A stretch of DNA of 64,000 nt from Saccharopolyspora erythraea NRRL 2338 (GCF_000062885.1 NC_009142.1:7367584-7431583), one strand, 5' to 3'. Shown: positions 39,831 through 49,507, counted from the first letter of the stretch. Notes: generated from the sequence alone by a model not told the origin. Numbers and translations are program-made.

Positions 39831-40000
39831 ACGCAGCGGCCCGACTCGGCGGCTTCGCGCTGGTCGCCGCGTTCGCATTCGTCAGCGCGTTCACCGTGGG
39901 CAGGACGGTCAACCCCGACGGGATCAGCCCGTCGCCTCCCCCGGCGCAGCACCAGCAGGACACCGGCCACGACGAACACGGAAGCGAGACAGGACGATGA
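39827..40000 (+). CDS. Small His-containing membrane protein of the copper operon
   Basis: 57 residues from GTG 39827, overlapping copZ (GTGA) and copA (ATGA at 39997). One hydrophobic helix (about residues 8-25) and a Pro-rich, His/Asp-rich tail ([17 protein letters not shown]) that could bind metal. Its translational coupling on both sides argues that it is real and works with CopZ and CopA. Family not recognised beyond small proteins seen in similar operons. Confidence 0.75.
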   Translation: MNAAARLGGFALVAAFAFVSAFTVGRTVNPDGISPSPPPAQHQQDTGHDEHGSETGR

Positions 40001-42240
40001 CCGCCACCACCGACCGGGTAGGTGACCGGATCGAGCTCGCCATCGGCGGCATGACCTGCGCCTCCTGCGCTTCCCGGGTCGAGCGCAAGCTCAACAAGAT
40101 CGAGGGTGTGCAGGCCACCGTCAACTACGCCACCGAGAAGGCCAACGTCGTCTTCCCCGACACCGTCACCCCCGACGACCTGGTCGAGGCGGTCGAGAAG
40201 GCCGGCTACACCGCGACGCTCCCGCGCCCGCAGGAGCCCGAGCAGACCGGCGAGGAGCCGCGGGACCACGAGCACGACGCGCTGCGCACCCGGCTGGTCG
40301 TCAGCTCGGTGCTGTCGGTCCCGGTGATCCTGATGGCCATGGTGCCGCCGTTGCAGTTCACCAACTGGCAGTGGCTGTCGCTGACGCTGGCCGCGCCCGT
40401 GGTCGTCTGGGGGGCGCTGCCGTTCCACCGCGCGACCTGGACCAACCTCCGCCACGGCACCGCGACCATGGACACGCTGATCTCCATGGGCACCCTGGCC
40501 GCGCTGGCGTGGTCGCTCTACGCGCTGTTCTTCGGCACCGCGGGACAGCCGGGCATGACCCACGGCTTCGAGCTGACCGTCGAGCGCACCGCCGGGAGCG
40601 GCAACATCTACCTGGAGGTCGCCGCCGGCGTCACCGCGTTCATCCTCGCCGGGCGCTACTTCGAGGCGCGGTCCAAGCGCCGGGCCGGCGCCGCCCTTCG
40701 GGCGCTGCTGGAGATGGGCGCCAAGGACGTCGCCGTGCTGCGCGACGGCCGCGAGGAGCGCATCCCGACCGACCAGCTCGCGGTCGGCGACCGGTTCGTG
40801 GTGCGGCCCGGGGAGAAGATCGCAACCGACGGCTTGATCGAGGACGGCAGCTCGGCGGTCGACGCCAGCATGCTCACCGGAGAGTCGGTGCCGGTCGAGG
40901 TCGCCCCCGGCGACACCGTCGTCGGCGCGACCGTCAACGCCGGTGGCCGGCTGGTGGTGCGGGCGACCCGGGTCGGCTCCGACACCCAGCTCGCGCAGAT
41001 GGCCAAACTGGTCGAGGACGCCCAGACCGGCAAGGCCGCCGTGCAGCGGCTGGCCGACCGGGTGTCGGCGGTGTTCGTGCCGGTGGTGATCCTGCTGGCG
41101 TTCGCCACCCTGGGCTTCTGGCTGGGGTCGGGCGGCGAGGTGGCGGCGGCCTTCACCGCGGCGGTCGCGGTGCTGATCATCGCCTGCCCGTGCGCGCTCG
41201 GGCTCGCGACGCCGACGGCGCTGCTGGTCGGCACCGGCCGGGGCGCCCAGCTCGGCATCCTGATCAAGGGGCCGGAGGTCCTGGAGTCGACCCGCCGGAT
41301 CGACACCGTCGTGCTGGACAAGACCGGGACCGTCACCTCCGGGCACATGTCGCTGGCCGGCGTCGCGGTGGCCGGCGGCGAGACCGAGACCGAGGTGCTG
41401 CGCCTGGCCGGAGCCCTCGAGGACGCCTCCGAGCACCCGATCGCCAGGGCCATCGCGACCGGGGCCCGGGAGCGCGCGGGGTCGCTGCCCGAGGTGGAGG
41501 GCTTCACCAACGCCGAGGGGCTGGGCGTGCACGGCGTGGTCGACGGGCACGCGGTGCTCGTCGGACGCGTCGCGCTGCTGGAGGAGTGGAGCATCCGGCT
41601 GCCCGGCGACCTCGCCGAGGCCAAGGCCGCGGCGGAGTCCGAGGGCGCGACGGCGGTCGCGGTCGCCTGGGACGGGCATGCCAGGGCGGTGCTGGTGGTG
41701 GCCGACACCATCAAGCCGACCTCGGCGGAGGCCGTCCGCAGGCTGCGCGACCTCGGCCTCACCCCGATCCTGCTGACCGGCGACAACGAGGCAGCGGCCC
41801 GCGCGGTCGCCGCGGAGGTCGGCATCGACGAGGTGATCGCCGAGGTGCTGCCCAAGGACAAGGTCGACGTGGTCGCCAGGCTCCAGAAGGAGGGCCGGGC
41901 GGTGGCGATGGTCGGCGACGGCGTCAACGACGCCGCGGCGCTGGCCACCGCCGACCTCGGTCTGGCGATGGGGACCGGCACCGACGTGGCGATCGAGGCC
42001 GGGGACCTGACGCTGGTGCGCGGTGACCTGCGGGCCGCCGCCGACGCGATCCGGCTCTCCCGGCGGACGCTGGGCACGATCAAGGGCAACCTGTTCTGGG
42101 CCTTCGCCTACAACGTCGGGGCGCTGCCGCTGGCCGCGGCGGGGCTGCTGAACCCGATGATCGCGGGGGCGGCGATGGCGTTCAGCTCGGTGTTCGTGGT
42201 GTCCAACAGCCTGCGGCTGCGCGGCTTCCGCCCGTCCTGA
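39997..42240 (+). CDS. copA: Cu(I)-exporting P-type ATPase
   Basis: 747 residues. One metal-binding domain ([11 protein letters not shown], residues about 13-23), eight membrane helices with the ion-site CPC ([16 protein letters not shown]), actuator TGES, phosphorylation DKTGT, HP locus SEHPIARAI and hinge [10 protein letters not shown]. Exports cytosolic copper. Start overlaps the small membrane protein gene. Confidence 0.95.
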   Translation: MTATTDRVGDRIELAIGGMTCASCASRVERKLNKIEGVQATVNYATEKANVVFPDTVTPDDLVEAVEKAGYTATLPRPQEPEQTGEEPRDHEHDALRTRLVVSSVLSVPVILMAMVPPLQFTNWQWLSLTLAAPVVVWGALPFHRATWTNLRHGTATMDTLISMGTLAALAWSLYALFFGTAGQPGMTHGFELTVERTAGSGNIYLEVAAGVTAFILAGRYFEARSKRRAGAALRALLEMGAKDVAVLRDGREERIPTDQLAVGDRFVVRPGEKIATDGLIEDGSSAVDASMLTGESVPVEVAPGDTVVGATVNAGGRLVVRATRVGSDTQLAQMAKLVEDAQTGKAAVQRLADRVSAVFVPVVILLAFATLGFWLGSGGEVAAAFTAAVAVLIIACPCALGLATPTALLVGTGRGAQLGILIKGPEVLESTRRIDTVVLDKTGTVTSGHMSLAGVAVAGGETETEVLRLAGALEDASEHPIARAIATGARERAGSLPEVEGFTNAEGLGVHGVVDGHAVLVGRVALLEEWSIRLPGDLAEAKAAAESEGATAVAVAWDGHARAVLVVADTIKPTSAEAVRRLRDLGLTPILLTGDNEAAARAVAAEVGIDEVIAEVLPKDKVDVVARLQKEGRAVAMVGDGVNDAAALATADLGLAMGTGTDVAIEAGDLTLVRGDLRAAADAIRLSRRTLGTIKGNLFWAFAYNVGALPLAAAGLLNPMIAGAAMAFSSVFVVSNSLRLRGFRPS

Positions 42241-42259
42241 CGCGCTCGGCCCCGAGGAG

Positions 42260-42286
42260 CCCGGTGGTCCACTGTGGACTGCCGGG
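42260..42286 (+). terminator. Hairpin after copA
   Basis: 42260-42272 pairs with 42274-42286 except for a two-base internal mismatch, 20 bases past the copA stop. Confidence 0.45.
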
Positions 42287-42433
42287 TTCACCGGCGTCGA
42301 CCCACCGCCACCTGCGGATTCGGGGCGATCGGCGAAGCGGGCGGGTTCCGCGGCAGCGGTACGGAGGTATCGTATCCACGACGGTTGGCACCGCAGGCGG
42401 ACTTGCGGGCGCGGATGATCCAGGAGTTGAGAG

Positions 42434-42715
42434 ATGCGCGGTTACACCGAGGACAAGGAAGGCTACCTCAAGCGATTGCGCCGCATCGAGGGCCAGATCC
42501 GCGGCCTGCAGCGGATGATCGACCAGGACGAGTACTGCATCGACATCCTCACCCAGGTCGGCGCGGCCTCCAAGGCGCTGCAGGCGGTGTCGCTGGGACT
42601 GATCGAGCAGCACCTCAAGCACTGCGTCGCCGAGGCGGTCGCCGAGGGCGGTGCCGTGGCCGACGAGAAGCTGCGGGAGGCCAACGAGGCGATCGTTCGG
42701 CTGGTCCGTTCATAA
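42434..42715 (+). CDS. csoR: CsoR-type copper-sensing repressor
   Basis: 93 residues, all helical DUF156 family. Copper ligands fit the Cys-His-Cys pattern: Cys in DEYCIDIL, then His and Cys in LKHCVAEA. ATG 42434 has GGAG 8 bases upstream. It is separated from copA by 190 bases and a hairpin, so it may have its own promoter. Likely binds the box at 39549. Confidence 0.9.
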   Translation: MRGYTEDKEGYLKRLRRIEGQIRGLQRMIDQDEYCIDILTQVGAASKALQAVSLGLIEQHLKHCVAEAVAEGGAVADEKLREANEAIVRLVRS

Positions 42716-42839
42716 CCACCGGGCGCGAACCGGGGTTGCGGCAAGCGCGCCGCACCGGGCCGTCCGGCTGTCGCCGGGCCGCCGAGAAGTCCAGCCGATC
42801 ATCCGCGGAGCCGTCCCGGCGGGTCCGGCTCCGCCCGCG

Positions 42840-43643
42840 TCATCCTCCGAGCAGCCGCTGCCACCAGTTGGGTTCCCGCACGGTGTCCTGTTCGTCGAAC
42901 GCCGCGGGGTCGATGACGTCGGCGACCACGCACGTGATGTTGTCCGGCCCGCCGCCCGCGTTGGCCAGCTCGATGAGCCGCCGGCAGGCGTCACCCGGCT
43001 CGGGCACGGTGCCGAGCACCTCCTGGATGTCGGCCGCGTGCAGCACGGCGGTCACGCCGTCCGAGCAGAGCAGGTAGCGGTCGAACGGCCGGACCTCGCA
43101 GTAGGAGAGGTCCGGGACGGGTGACTCGCCGCTGCGCAGGGCCTGCGTCAGCAGCGATCGCCGCGGGTGCTCGGCGGCCTGCTCCTCGGTGATGCGGCCG
43201 GCGTCGACCAGCTCCTGCACGAGCGTGTGGTCGCGGGTGAGCTGGTGCAGCGCGCCCTCGCGCAGCAGGTACCCGCGGGAGTCGCCGACGTGGGCGAGCG
43301 CGAAGCGGGTGCCGTCCCAGACCAGCGTGGTGAGCGTGGTACCCATGTCCTTGAGCTCGGGGTTCCGCACGCCCAGGTTCGCCAGCCGCTGGCCGATCTC
43401 GGTCACCACGTCCGAGAGCGCGTCGAGCAGGTCGATCCGCTGGGGGTCGAGGTCGCGGTCGAGGTCGGAGAGCACCTCGACGGCGATCGAGCTCGCCACC
43501 TCGCCGTGCGCGTGGCCGCCCATGCCGTCGGCGACGGCCAGCACGCGCGGACTGGCGTAGGCGGAGTCCTCGTTCAGCTGACGGCGGCGCCCCGGATCCG
43601 TTCCACTGGCGAAGCGGAGCACCAACGACTCGTTGTGCGTCAT
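42840..43643 (-). CDS. PP2C-type Ser/Thr phosphatase
   Basis: 267 residues, soluble. Metal-binding motifs are visible: RRQLNEDSAYA, VADGMGGHAHGE, ALAHVGDSRGYLLR, LLCSDGVT and GGGPDNITCVV, covering the expected four or five Asp ligands. No membrane helix. Divergent from the methyltransferase-kinase operon; a natural partner for the kinase encoded there. Confidence 0.93.
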   Translation of the reverse strand: MTHNESLVLRFASGTDPGRRRQLNEDSAYASPRVLAVADGMGGHAHGEVASSIAVEVLSDLDRDLDPQRIDLLDALSDVVTEIGQRLANLGVRNPELKDMGTTLTTLVWDGTRFALAHVGDSRGYLLREGALHQLTRDHTLVQELVDAGRITEEQAAEHPRRSLLTQALRSGESPVPDLSYCEVRPFDRYLLCSDGVTAVLHAADIQEVLGTVPEPGDACRRLIELANAGGGPDNITCVVADVIDPAAFDEQDTVREPNWWQRLLGG

Positions 43644-43662
43644 ACCCCCAGTGAATCACGTG

Positions 43663-43677
43663 GTGAACTCAGTTCAC
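43663..43677. promoter_or_regulatory. Perfect palindrome in the phosphatase/methyltransferase promoter region
   Basis: GTGAACTCAGTTCAC is a perfect 7+1+7 dyad. A second imperfect one, GTGAATCAC, lies 4 bases to the left (43651-43659). They sit midway between divergent starts (43643 and 43728). A likely operator, perhaps of the HTH-methyltransferase itself. Confidence 0.55.
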
Positions 43678-43727
43678 AAGCATTTCGACCGTGGACCCGC
43701 TTGCCGACGGCGGCTAGGGTGGGTCCA

Positions 43728-45512
43728 ATGAGCCAGGACGCCACCGTGAACGCGGGTGACATCGCGCGGTTGGTCGATGTCGGGCGCGCCGCGGTGAGCA
43801 ACTGGCGGCGCCGCTACGACGACTTCCCGCAGCCCGTGGGCGGCACGAGCGCGAGTCCGCTGTTCTCCCTCCGCGAGGTCGAGGAATGGCTCCGGCGCAA
43901 CGGCAAGTCCTATCGGGTGCCGATGGCCGAACGCGCCTGGCAGCGGCTGCGGACGGCTTCCGACGATCTGCGGCTGGGACGCCTGGTCGCCGACGCCGGG
44001 GCCTTCCTGCTGCGGCGGCGCGATCTCATGGTGCCAGGTTCCGACGGCGGCGTGGGCGATCCCGAGCTCGCGGAGCTGCTGACCGCGCTCGCCGACGAAC
44101 GCGGCGAGGCCGAGACCTTCGAGTTCCTCTGCGACCGCTACCGCGAGGCGCACTCCCGGCGGCTGGTCACCACGCCGGACGCGGTCGCCTCGCTCATGGT
44201 GCGGCTCTGCGGGGCCGAGGGCACCGTTCTCGACCCCGCGTGCGGGCTCGGCACGCTGCTGCTCGCCGCCCCCGCGTCGCGCGCGCTCGGCCAGGAGGTC
44301 GACGTGCCGCACGCCGCGATCAGCGCCGCGCGCCTGCTGCTGCGCGGGACCGATGCCGAGGTCGTGGCCGCCGACTCCCTGCGCGAGGACGGCTTCCGCG
44401 GGAGCACGGCCGACGCGGTGCTGTGCGACCCGCCGTTCAACGAGCGCTCCTGGGGCCACGGCGAGCTGACCGGCGACCCGCGCTGGGAGTTCGGCGTGCC
44501 ACCTCGCGGTGAGCCCGAGCTCGCGTGGGTCCAGCACTGCCTCGCCCACGCCAGACCGGGCGGCTCGGTCGCGATCCTGATGCCGCCCGCCGCGGCTTCG
44601 CGCCGACCGGGCAAGCGGATCCGCGGGAACCTGCTGCGCGCCGGAGCGCTGCGGGCGATCGTGACGCTGCCCGCGGGCGGGAACGACCTGTGGCTGCTGC
44701 GGCGTCCGGCGCCCGGCGACCGCCCGCCCTCGCACCTGCTCCTGCTGGAGGCCGACGATCTGTCCTCAGTGGAGCCGGTGTGGGAACGCCACACCGCCGA
44801 ACCGGAGTCGGCAGGCACCCGCATCATCGACCTGCTCGACGACGACGTGGACCTGAGCCCGGCGGCGAACCGGCTGCGGCGCACCGGACGCAGGCTCGGC
44901 CGCGACTTCGCCACCGCGCTGGAGGAGTTGCGCGCCGCGTCGCTTCCGCTGCCGGAGCTGGAGGTGCTGTCGCAGCGCAGGGCGCTGCCGATCACCACGA
45001 TCGGCGAGATGGCCAAGGCGGGCCTGATCACCATCCGGCACGGCTCGCCGCGGATGCCGGTCGGCGCGGGTGAAACGCCGGTGCTGACCGCCGACGACGT
45101 CGCGGGCAACCACGCGCCGTCCGGCTGGACCACGGCCACCGACGGCCTGGTCCCGCTGCACCCCGGCGACGTGGTGGCGACCGCGACCGGCGCGGCCAGG
45201 GTCGTCCGCGGCGGCCAGGCGGTGCTGGGCCCGTACCTCACGCTCTACCGGGTGGACCGGGAGCAGGTCGACCCGGAGTACATCGCGGGCGCGCTGCGCT
45301 CGGCCGACCCGCGCCCCGGCGCCGGTTCCAGCCGCGTCGACGCCAGGCGCACCAGGCTGCCGCGGCTGCCGCTGGAGGAGCAGCGGGCCTACGGCCGGGC
45401 CTTCGCCAGGCTCGCCGAGCTGGAGGACACCGCGCGGGAGACGGCCGACCTGGCGGGCAGGCTGGCCCGGCTAGGCTTCGACGGGCTCCTCGACGGACGG
45501 CTGAGCCCCTGA
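43728..45512 (+). CDS. HTH-N6-adenine methyltransferase fusion
   Basis: 594 residues. N-terminal helix-turn-helix (VNAGDIARLVDVGRAAVSNW, then a FSLREVEEWL wing), then a type I HsdM-like methyltransferase with motif I VLDPACGLGTLLLA (about residue 170) and catalytic motif IV CDPPFN (about residue 230). Residues about 430-594 look like a target-recognition/coiled-coil region. No nuclease or translocase subunit is adjacent. TAGGGT at 43715-43720, 7 bases before ATG 43728, suggests a leaderless transcript. Could be an orphan epigenetic regulator. Confidence 0.82.
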   Translation: MSQDATVNAGDIARLVDVGRAAVSNWRRRYDDFPQPVGGTSASPLFSLREVEEWLRRNGKSYRVPMAERAWQRLRTASDDLRLGRLVADAGAFLLRRRDLMVPGSDGGVGDPELAELLTALADERGEAETFEFLCDRYREAHSRRLVTTPDAVASLMVRLCGAEGTVLDPACGLGTLLLAAPASRALGQEVDVPHAAISAARLLLRGTDAEVVAADSLREDGFRGSTADAVLCDPPFNERSWGHGELTGDPRWEFGVPPRGEPELAWVQHCLAHARPGGSVAILMPPAAASRRPGKRIRGNLLRAGALRAIVTLPAGGNDLWLLRRPAPGDRPPSHLLLLEADDLSSVEPVWERHTAEPESAGTRIIDLLDDDVDLSPAANRLRRTGRRLGRDFATALEELRAASLPLPELEVLSQRRALPITTIGEMAKAGLITIRHGSPRMPVGAGETPVLTADDVAGNHAPSGWTTATDGLVPLHPGDVVATATGAARVVRGGQAVLGPYLTLYRVDREQVDPEYIAGALRSADPRPGAGSSRVDARRTRLPRLPLEEQRAYGRAFARLAELEDTARETADLAGRLARLGFDGLLDGRLSP

Positions 45513-45528
45513 TCTGGTGGGAGGCCGG

Positions 45529-46428
45529 ATGCTCATCGCCGATCGGTACGAGCTCGACGAGCTCCCCCTCGGCAAGGGCGGCATGGGCGCGGTCCACCGC
45601 GGCCACGACCTGCACCTCGACCGCCGGGTGGCGGTGAAGTTCCTGCACCTGCCCGGTGGTCCCGACGAGGAGCTGGAGCAGCGCTTCATCCGGGAGGCGC
45701 GCATCCTCGCCCGGCTGGAGCACGCGGGTGCGCCGACGCTCTACGACTTCGGGGCCTACGACCACCGCCTGTTCCAGGTGATGCAGTTCGTCGACGGGGT
45801 CACGGTGGCCGACCTGATCAGCGAGCACGGCCCGGTCCCGGTTCCGTGGGCGGCGGCGGTGGCCGCGCAGGCGTGCGCGGTGCTCTCGGCCGCCCACGCC
45901 CTGTCGATCTGCCACCGCGACCTCAAACCGACCAACCTGATGCTGTGCCCGGACGGGGCGGTCAAGGTGCTCGACTTCGGGCTCGCGGTGCTCCGCGACA
46001 CCGACGTCGCGCAGTTCACCCGCGCCGGGCAGATCCTCGGCACGCCCGCCTACATGGCGCCGGAGCAGATCCAGCAGGGCGTCGCCGGGCCGCGCAGCGA
46101 CCTCTACGCCCTGGGCTGCGTGCTGCACGAGATGCTGACCGGCCGGCAGCTGTTCACCGGCCCCACCGCCTACGCGGTCTTCGAGAAGCAGGTGAAGCAG
46201 GCCCCGCCGCCCGTGCACGGCGTGCCCGCGGAGCTGGACGACCTCGTGCAGGACCTGCTGAAGAAGGACCCCGAGGACCGGCCCGCCGACGCCGGGGTCC
46301 TCTACGAGCGCCTGCAGTCCTTCGCCGACGAGCTGCCGATGCTGCCGGGCTTCCTCGATCCCGCCTCGACGCCGAGCCCGGGGCGCATGTACGCCCGCAT
46401 CATCGGCCGAGTCCCCGGCGGCGCGTGA
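45529..46428 (+). CDS. Soluble Ser/Thr protein kinase
   Basis: 299 residues, kinase domain only, with no membrane helix or PASTA repeats. Motifs: GKGGMGAVHRG, RRVAVKF, HRDLKPTNLML (catalytic loop), DFGLAV and GTPAYMAPEQ. ATG 45529 has GGGAGG upstream, 16 bases after the methyltransferase stop, so the two are likely co-transcribed. Confidence 0.93.
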   Translation: MLIADRYELDELPLGKGGMGAVHRGHDLHLDRRVAVKFLHLPGGPDEELEQRFIREARILARLEHAGAPTLYDFGAYDHRLFQVMQFVDGVTVADLISEHGPVPVPWAAAVAAQACAVLSAAHALSICHRDLKPTNLMLCPDGAVKVLDFGLAVLRDTDVAQFTRAGQILGTPAYMAPEQIQQGVAGPRSDLYALGCVLHEMLTGRQLFTGPTAYAVFEKQVKQAPPPVHGVPAELDDLVQDLLKKDPEDRPADAGVLYERLQSFADELPMLPGFLDPASTPSPGRMYARIIGRVPGGA

Positions 46429-46539
46429 ACCGCGGATCGCCGAGGTTGCTCCGCAGTGGCGAACTCCTCACCCCTGCAACGGCGGGAGCGGCCGGACGTC
46501 TCACGGAACGAGTTTCCGAGACGATCACGGAGGTGCCGG

Positions 46540-47088
46540 ATGCGCAAGACCGCCTTCTACCTGACCACCACCGCCGCCGCTGCCGCGGTGGCCCTGGCGG
46601 GCGCGGCCGGTGCCGCGCCGGCTTCCGCCCCGGCCGCCCCCGCGCAGCCCGCGCCGTGCGCCGCGGAGGAGATCGCCCCCGACCTGAACGCCCAGCCCGG
46701 CGGCGGCAAGGCGATGCTCGTGCTCACCAACATCGGCACCCGCGCGTGCACTGTGGAGGGAGCCCCGGGCGTCGGCTTCCGCGCCGCTGACAACAGTGAG
46801 CTGCCGGTCAGCGTCGAGGCGGTGCCCCAGCCCGGCCCCGGCCGGCCGATCGAGCTCCTCCCTGGCCGCTCGGCGTTCGGCGGGATCAAGTGGACCCCCT
46901 GCGACAAGGCCGACCCGGAGTGCTCGGTGGCCACGACCGTCGAAATCACCTCGCCCGGCGCCGCCGCGCCCGTGGTGGCCGACTTCCACGGCGCCAACGG
47001 CGGTGACGAGCGCGTGACGGAGCTGCCGTTGTCCGCCGCCCAGGTCGGCACGCTGCAGCCGGTCAGTGACGGCGTGGTCGCCTGGTGA
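46540..47088 (+). CDS. Secreted DUF4232 protein
   Basis: 182 residues. Signal peptide (about 1-27), Ala/Pro linker, then a DUF4232 beta-sandwich domain (about 38-180) with two pairs of Cys. ATG 46540 has GGAGGT upstream. Function unknown; extracellular. Follows the kinase gene by 111 bases. Confidence 0.8.
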   Translation: MRKTAFYLTTTAAAAAVALAGAAGAAPASAPAAPAQPAPCAAEEIAPDLNAQPGGGKAMLVLTNIGTRACTVEGAPGVGFRAADNSELPVSVEAVPQPGPGRPIELLPGRSAFGGIKWTPCDKADPECSVATTVEITSPGAAAPVVADFHGANGGDERVTELPLSAAQVGTLQPVSDGVVAW

Positions 47089-47186
47089 CCTGACCTTCCG
47101 GCGGCTGACCAGGGCTCACGTGCCCGCGTCCACCGCCGTGCTCATTGCGAGTGACACGCCTGAGTTTCCGCCACCCGGAACCCTTA

Positions 47187-48080
47187 GACGGGATCTCATT
47201 TGGGGTTGTTATGGGTGAGCAGATCCAGTTTGGCGGCGCGGCGGTAGCAGATCACCGCGCAGGCCAGGCTGGCGAATGCCGCGTAGTGGGCGGCCTTGCG
47301 CTCGTAGCGGCGAGCCAGCCGACGGAACCGGGAAACCCACTCCAGGGTGCGTTCGATGACGTAGCGGTGGCGTCCCAGCCGGGTGGTCGACTCGATACCC
47401 CGGCGAGCGATCCGGGCGATGATTCCTCTCCGACGCAACGCGTGTCGGCAGACCGGATAGTCGTAGCCCTTGTCGGCGTGCAGCTTGCGCGGCCGACGTC
47501 GAGGCCGTCCGGCAGACCCTCTGACCGGCGCAACCGCATCGATCACCGTCTGAAGTTCCCGGTGATCGTTGCGGTTGGCCGCGGAGATGACCACGGCCAG
47601 CGGGATGCCACTGCGGTCGCTCATCGCGTGGATCTTCGAGCCGGGCTTGCCTCGATCCACCGGGCTGGGGCCGGTCAGGTCCCCCTTTTGACCGCCCGGA
47701 TATGCATGCTGTCCACCGACGCCCGGGACCAGTCGATCGCTCCAGCGGTGCCGAGCAGGTCCAGCAGTTCCTGGTGCAGCCGGGTGAACACGTCGGCTTG
47801 GGACCACTCGGTGAACCGGCGGTGTGCGGTGGCGCAGCTGACTCCGAACGAGGTGGGCAGCGCTGACCAGGCGCACCCGGTTTGCAGCACGTACAGGATC
47901 GCGGCCAGCACCGCGCGGTCGTCCAGCCGACGCCGACCTCCGCCCTGGTGGCGTTGCGGCGCTTCGGGCAACAGCGAACGCACCAGCAGCCACAACGGCT
48001 CCGGACACCACTTCTCCACATCGCTCACAGTTGATCAACGATATCCCCCTCCCAAGGGCACACCCAAATGAGATGTGGTC
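47187..48080 (-). mobile_element. IS5-family element, two-frame type
   Basis: 894 bp. Terminal repeats read GACGGGATCTCATTTGGG on the left and, in reverse complement, GACCACATCTCATTTGGG on the right. Flanked by TTA duplications (47184-47186 and 48081-48083). It carries a frameshifted transposase and lies between the DUF4232 and HxlR genes. Confidence 0.88.
47196..48028 (-). CDS. IS5-family transposase, orfA/orfB with frameshift
   Basis: The first frame (48028 to 47675, 117 residues) holds the N-terminal HTH region and the first Asp motif (VDSMHIRAVKRG). The second frame continues to 47196 with TGPSPVDRGKPGSKIH, the second Asp (ADKGYDY) and the RYVIERTLEWV region with the catalytic Glu. The frames meet at the slippery run AAAAGGGGG near 47688; a -1 shift joins them into about 277 residues. 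This is the usual expression mode of the IS427 group. Confidence 0.85.
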
Positions 48081-48093
48081 TTAGGACAGGCAC

Positions 48094-48429
48094 TCAGACG
48101 CGAGTGTTCTCCTTCGCGCGCTGGTAGCGCTTTCCCCACTCAGCCAACGGGATCAATGCGTCGTTGAGCGTGACGCCGAGCTCGGTGAGGAATACTCCAC
48201 CCGCAGCGGCATCTCGTAGTGCACCTCGCGCCGCACCAGGCCGTCGCGCTCCAGCTCCTTGAGCTGCTGGGTCAGCACCCTTCTCGGTGATCCCGGCGAC
48301 CCGTCTGCGCAGTTCGCCGAAGCGCAGCCGCCCCGGGTTCAGCTCCCACAGGAGCAGGACCTTCCACTTGCCCGCGATGGCGTCGAACACCGGCCCCAGT
48401 CCGCAGATGTAGGGCTGGCGACCCTTCAT
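48094..48429 (-). pseudogene. HxlR-family regulator with two compensating frameshifts
   Basis: From ATG 48429 (GGGGAGG upstream) the frame reads MKGRQPYICGLGPVFDAIAG, then KWKVLLLWELNPGRLRFGE, as in HxlR winged-helix proteins. An extra base near 48279 throws the next 30 or so codons out of frame, and a missing base near 48191 restores it for FLTELGVTLNDALIPLAEWG. The shifted stretch would be the recognition region LTQQLKELERDGLVRRE. No stop arises, so the gene is either damaged or carries sequence errors. Confidence 0.75.
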
Positions 48430-48456
48430 CCGATCCTCCCCCTGTCCTCCAGGTGC

Positions 48457-48479
48457 GTACCCCACTTGCAAGTCGGTAC
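48457..48479. promoter_or_regulatory. HxlR-type operator
   Basis: GTAC flanks a perfect ACTTGCAAGT palindrome (48464-48473) on both sides (48457-48460 and 48476-48479), giving a near-symmetric 23-bp dyad between the divergent regulator and imine-reductase-like genes. Confidence 0.6.
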
Positions 48480-48565
48480 TTGTCCGGGGTATTCCCGCGA
48501 GACGACGATGGGCGCACGCCGGAAACCGTTGCGGCGCATGAGAATCAAGAACTGGGGAGCACGAG

Positions 48566-49468
48566 ATGCACAACGGCTTCGCCGCGCCCGTGACCGTCGT
48601 CGGCCTGGGCCCCATGGGGTATGCGCTCGCAGAGGCGTTCCTGGCCGCGGGCCACCCCACCACCGTCTGGAACCGGTCCGCGCACAAGGCCGACCCGCTG
48701 GTGGCCGAGGGCGCCGTGCGCGCCGCCACCGCCGCCGAGGCGCTGGCCGCGAGCGACCTGGCCGTAGTGTGCGTGGCGGACTACGCCGCGATGCACGCGG
48801 CCCTCGACCACTGCGGCACCGCGCTGTCCGGCAAGGTGCTGGTCAACCTCTGCTCAGGAACTCCGCAGGAGGCCCGCGAAGCGCTGACCTGGGCGACCGC
48901 GCACGGCGCCGGATACCTCGACGGCGCGATCATGGTGCCGGTGGAGGTCATCGGCACTCCGAGCTCGGTGGTCTTCTACAGCGGCGCCCGGGAGCCGTTC
49001 GACGCGCACCGGAACACGCTGGACGCCCTCGGGGGCGTCCCCCGGTATCTCGGTGGCGACGCCGGGCTCGCCGTCCTGCACAACACCGCGCTGCTCGGCC
49101 TGATGTGGGCGACCGTGAACGGTTTCCTGCACGCCGCCGCTTTGGTCGAGTCGGGGGGCGTCGGCGTCGCCGATTTCGCGGAGACGGCGGTCGACTGGTT
49201 CCTGCCCTCGGTCACCGGGGAGATCCTGCGGGCCGAAGCGGCGCGGATCGACCGCGAAGAGTTCCCCGGGGACGGCGGAACTCTGGCGATGTGCCTGACC
49301 GCGATCGAGCACATCGTCCGGACCAGCCGCGACGCCGGGATCAGCGACGAGGTCCCGTCGCAGCTGAAGGCGCTCGGCGACAGGGCCGTCGCGGCGGGCT
49401 ACGGCGACGAGAACTACATGAGCCTGATCAAGGTCCTGCGTGTTCCATCGGCGGCCACGCACCGGTGA
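48566..49468 (+). CDS. Imine-reductase-like NAD(P)-dependent oxidoreductase
   Basis: 300 residues. Rossmann motif GLGPMGYALAEAFLAAGH and TVWNRS near residues 13-38 place it in the 6PGD/HIBADH superfamily; the WNRS loop and helical C-terminal domain resemble imine reductases. ATG 48566 has GGGGAG upstream. Divergent from an HxlR regulator that probably controls it. Substrate unknown. Confidence 0.82.
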   Translation: MHNGFAAPVTVVGLGPMGYALAEAFLAAGHPTTVWNRSAHKADPLVAEGAVRAATAAEALAASDLAVVCVADYAAMHAALDHCGTALSGKVLVNLCSGTPQEAREALTWATAHGAGYLDGAIMVPVEVIGTPSSVVFYSGAREPFDAHRNTLDALGGVPRYLGGDAGLAVLHNTALLGLMWATVNGFLHAAALVESGGVGVADFAETAVDWFLPSVTGEILRAEAARIDREEFPGDGGTLAMCLTAIEHIVRTSRDAGISDEVPSQLKALGDRAVAAGYGDENYMSLIKVLRVPSAATHR

Positions 49469-49507
49469 GCGGGAACCAACCCCACGCCGCTACCGACCTC
49501 CTTGGAG

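Noticed and set aside
43728-46428. Complete Pgl/BREX or type I restriction system
   Set aside because: Only the methyltransferase and a kinase are present; no PglZ, PglY, HsdR or separate specificity subunit lies nearby.
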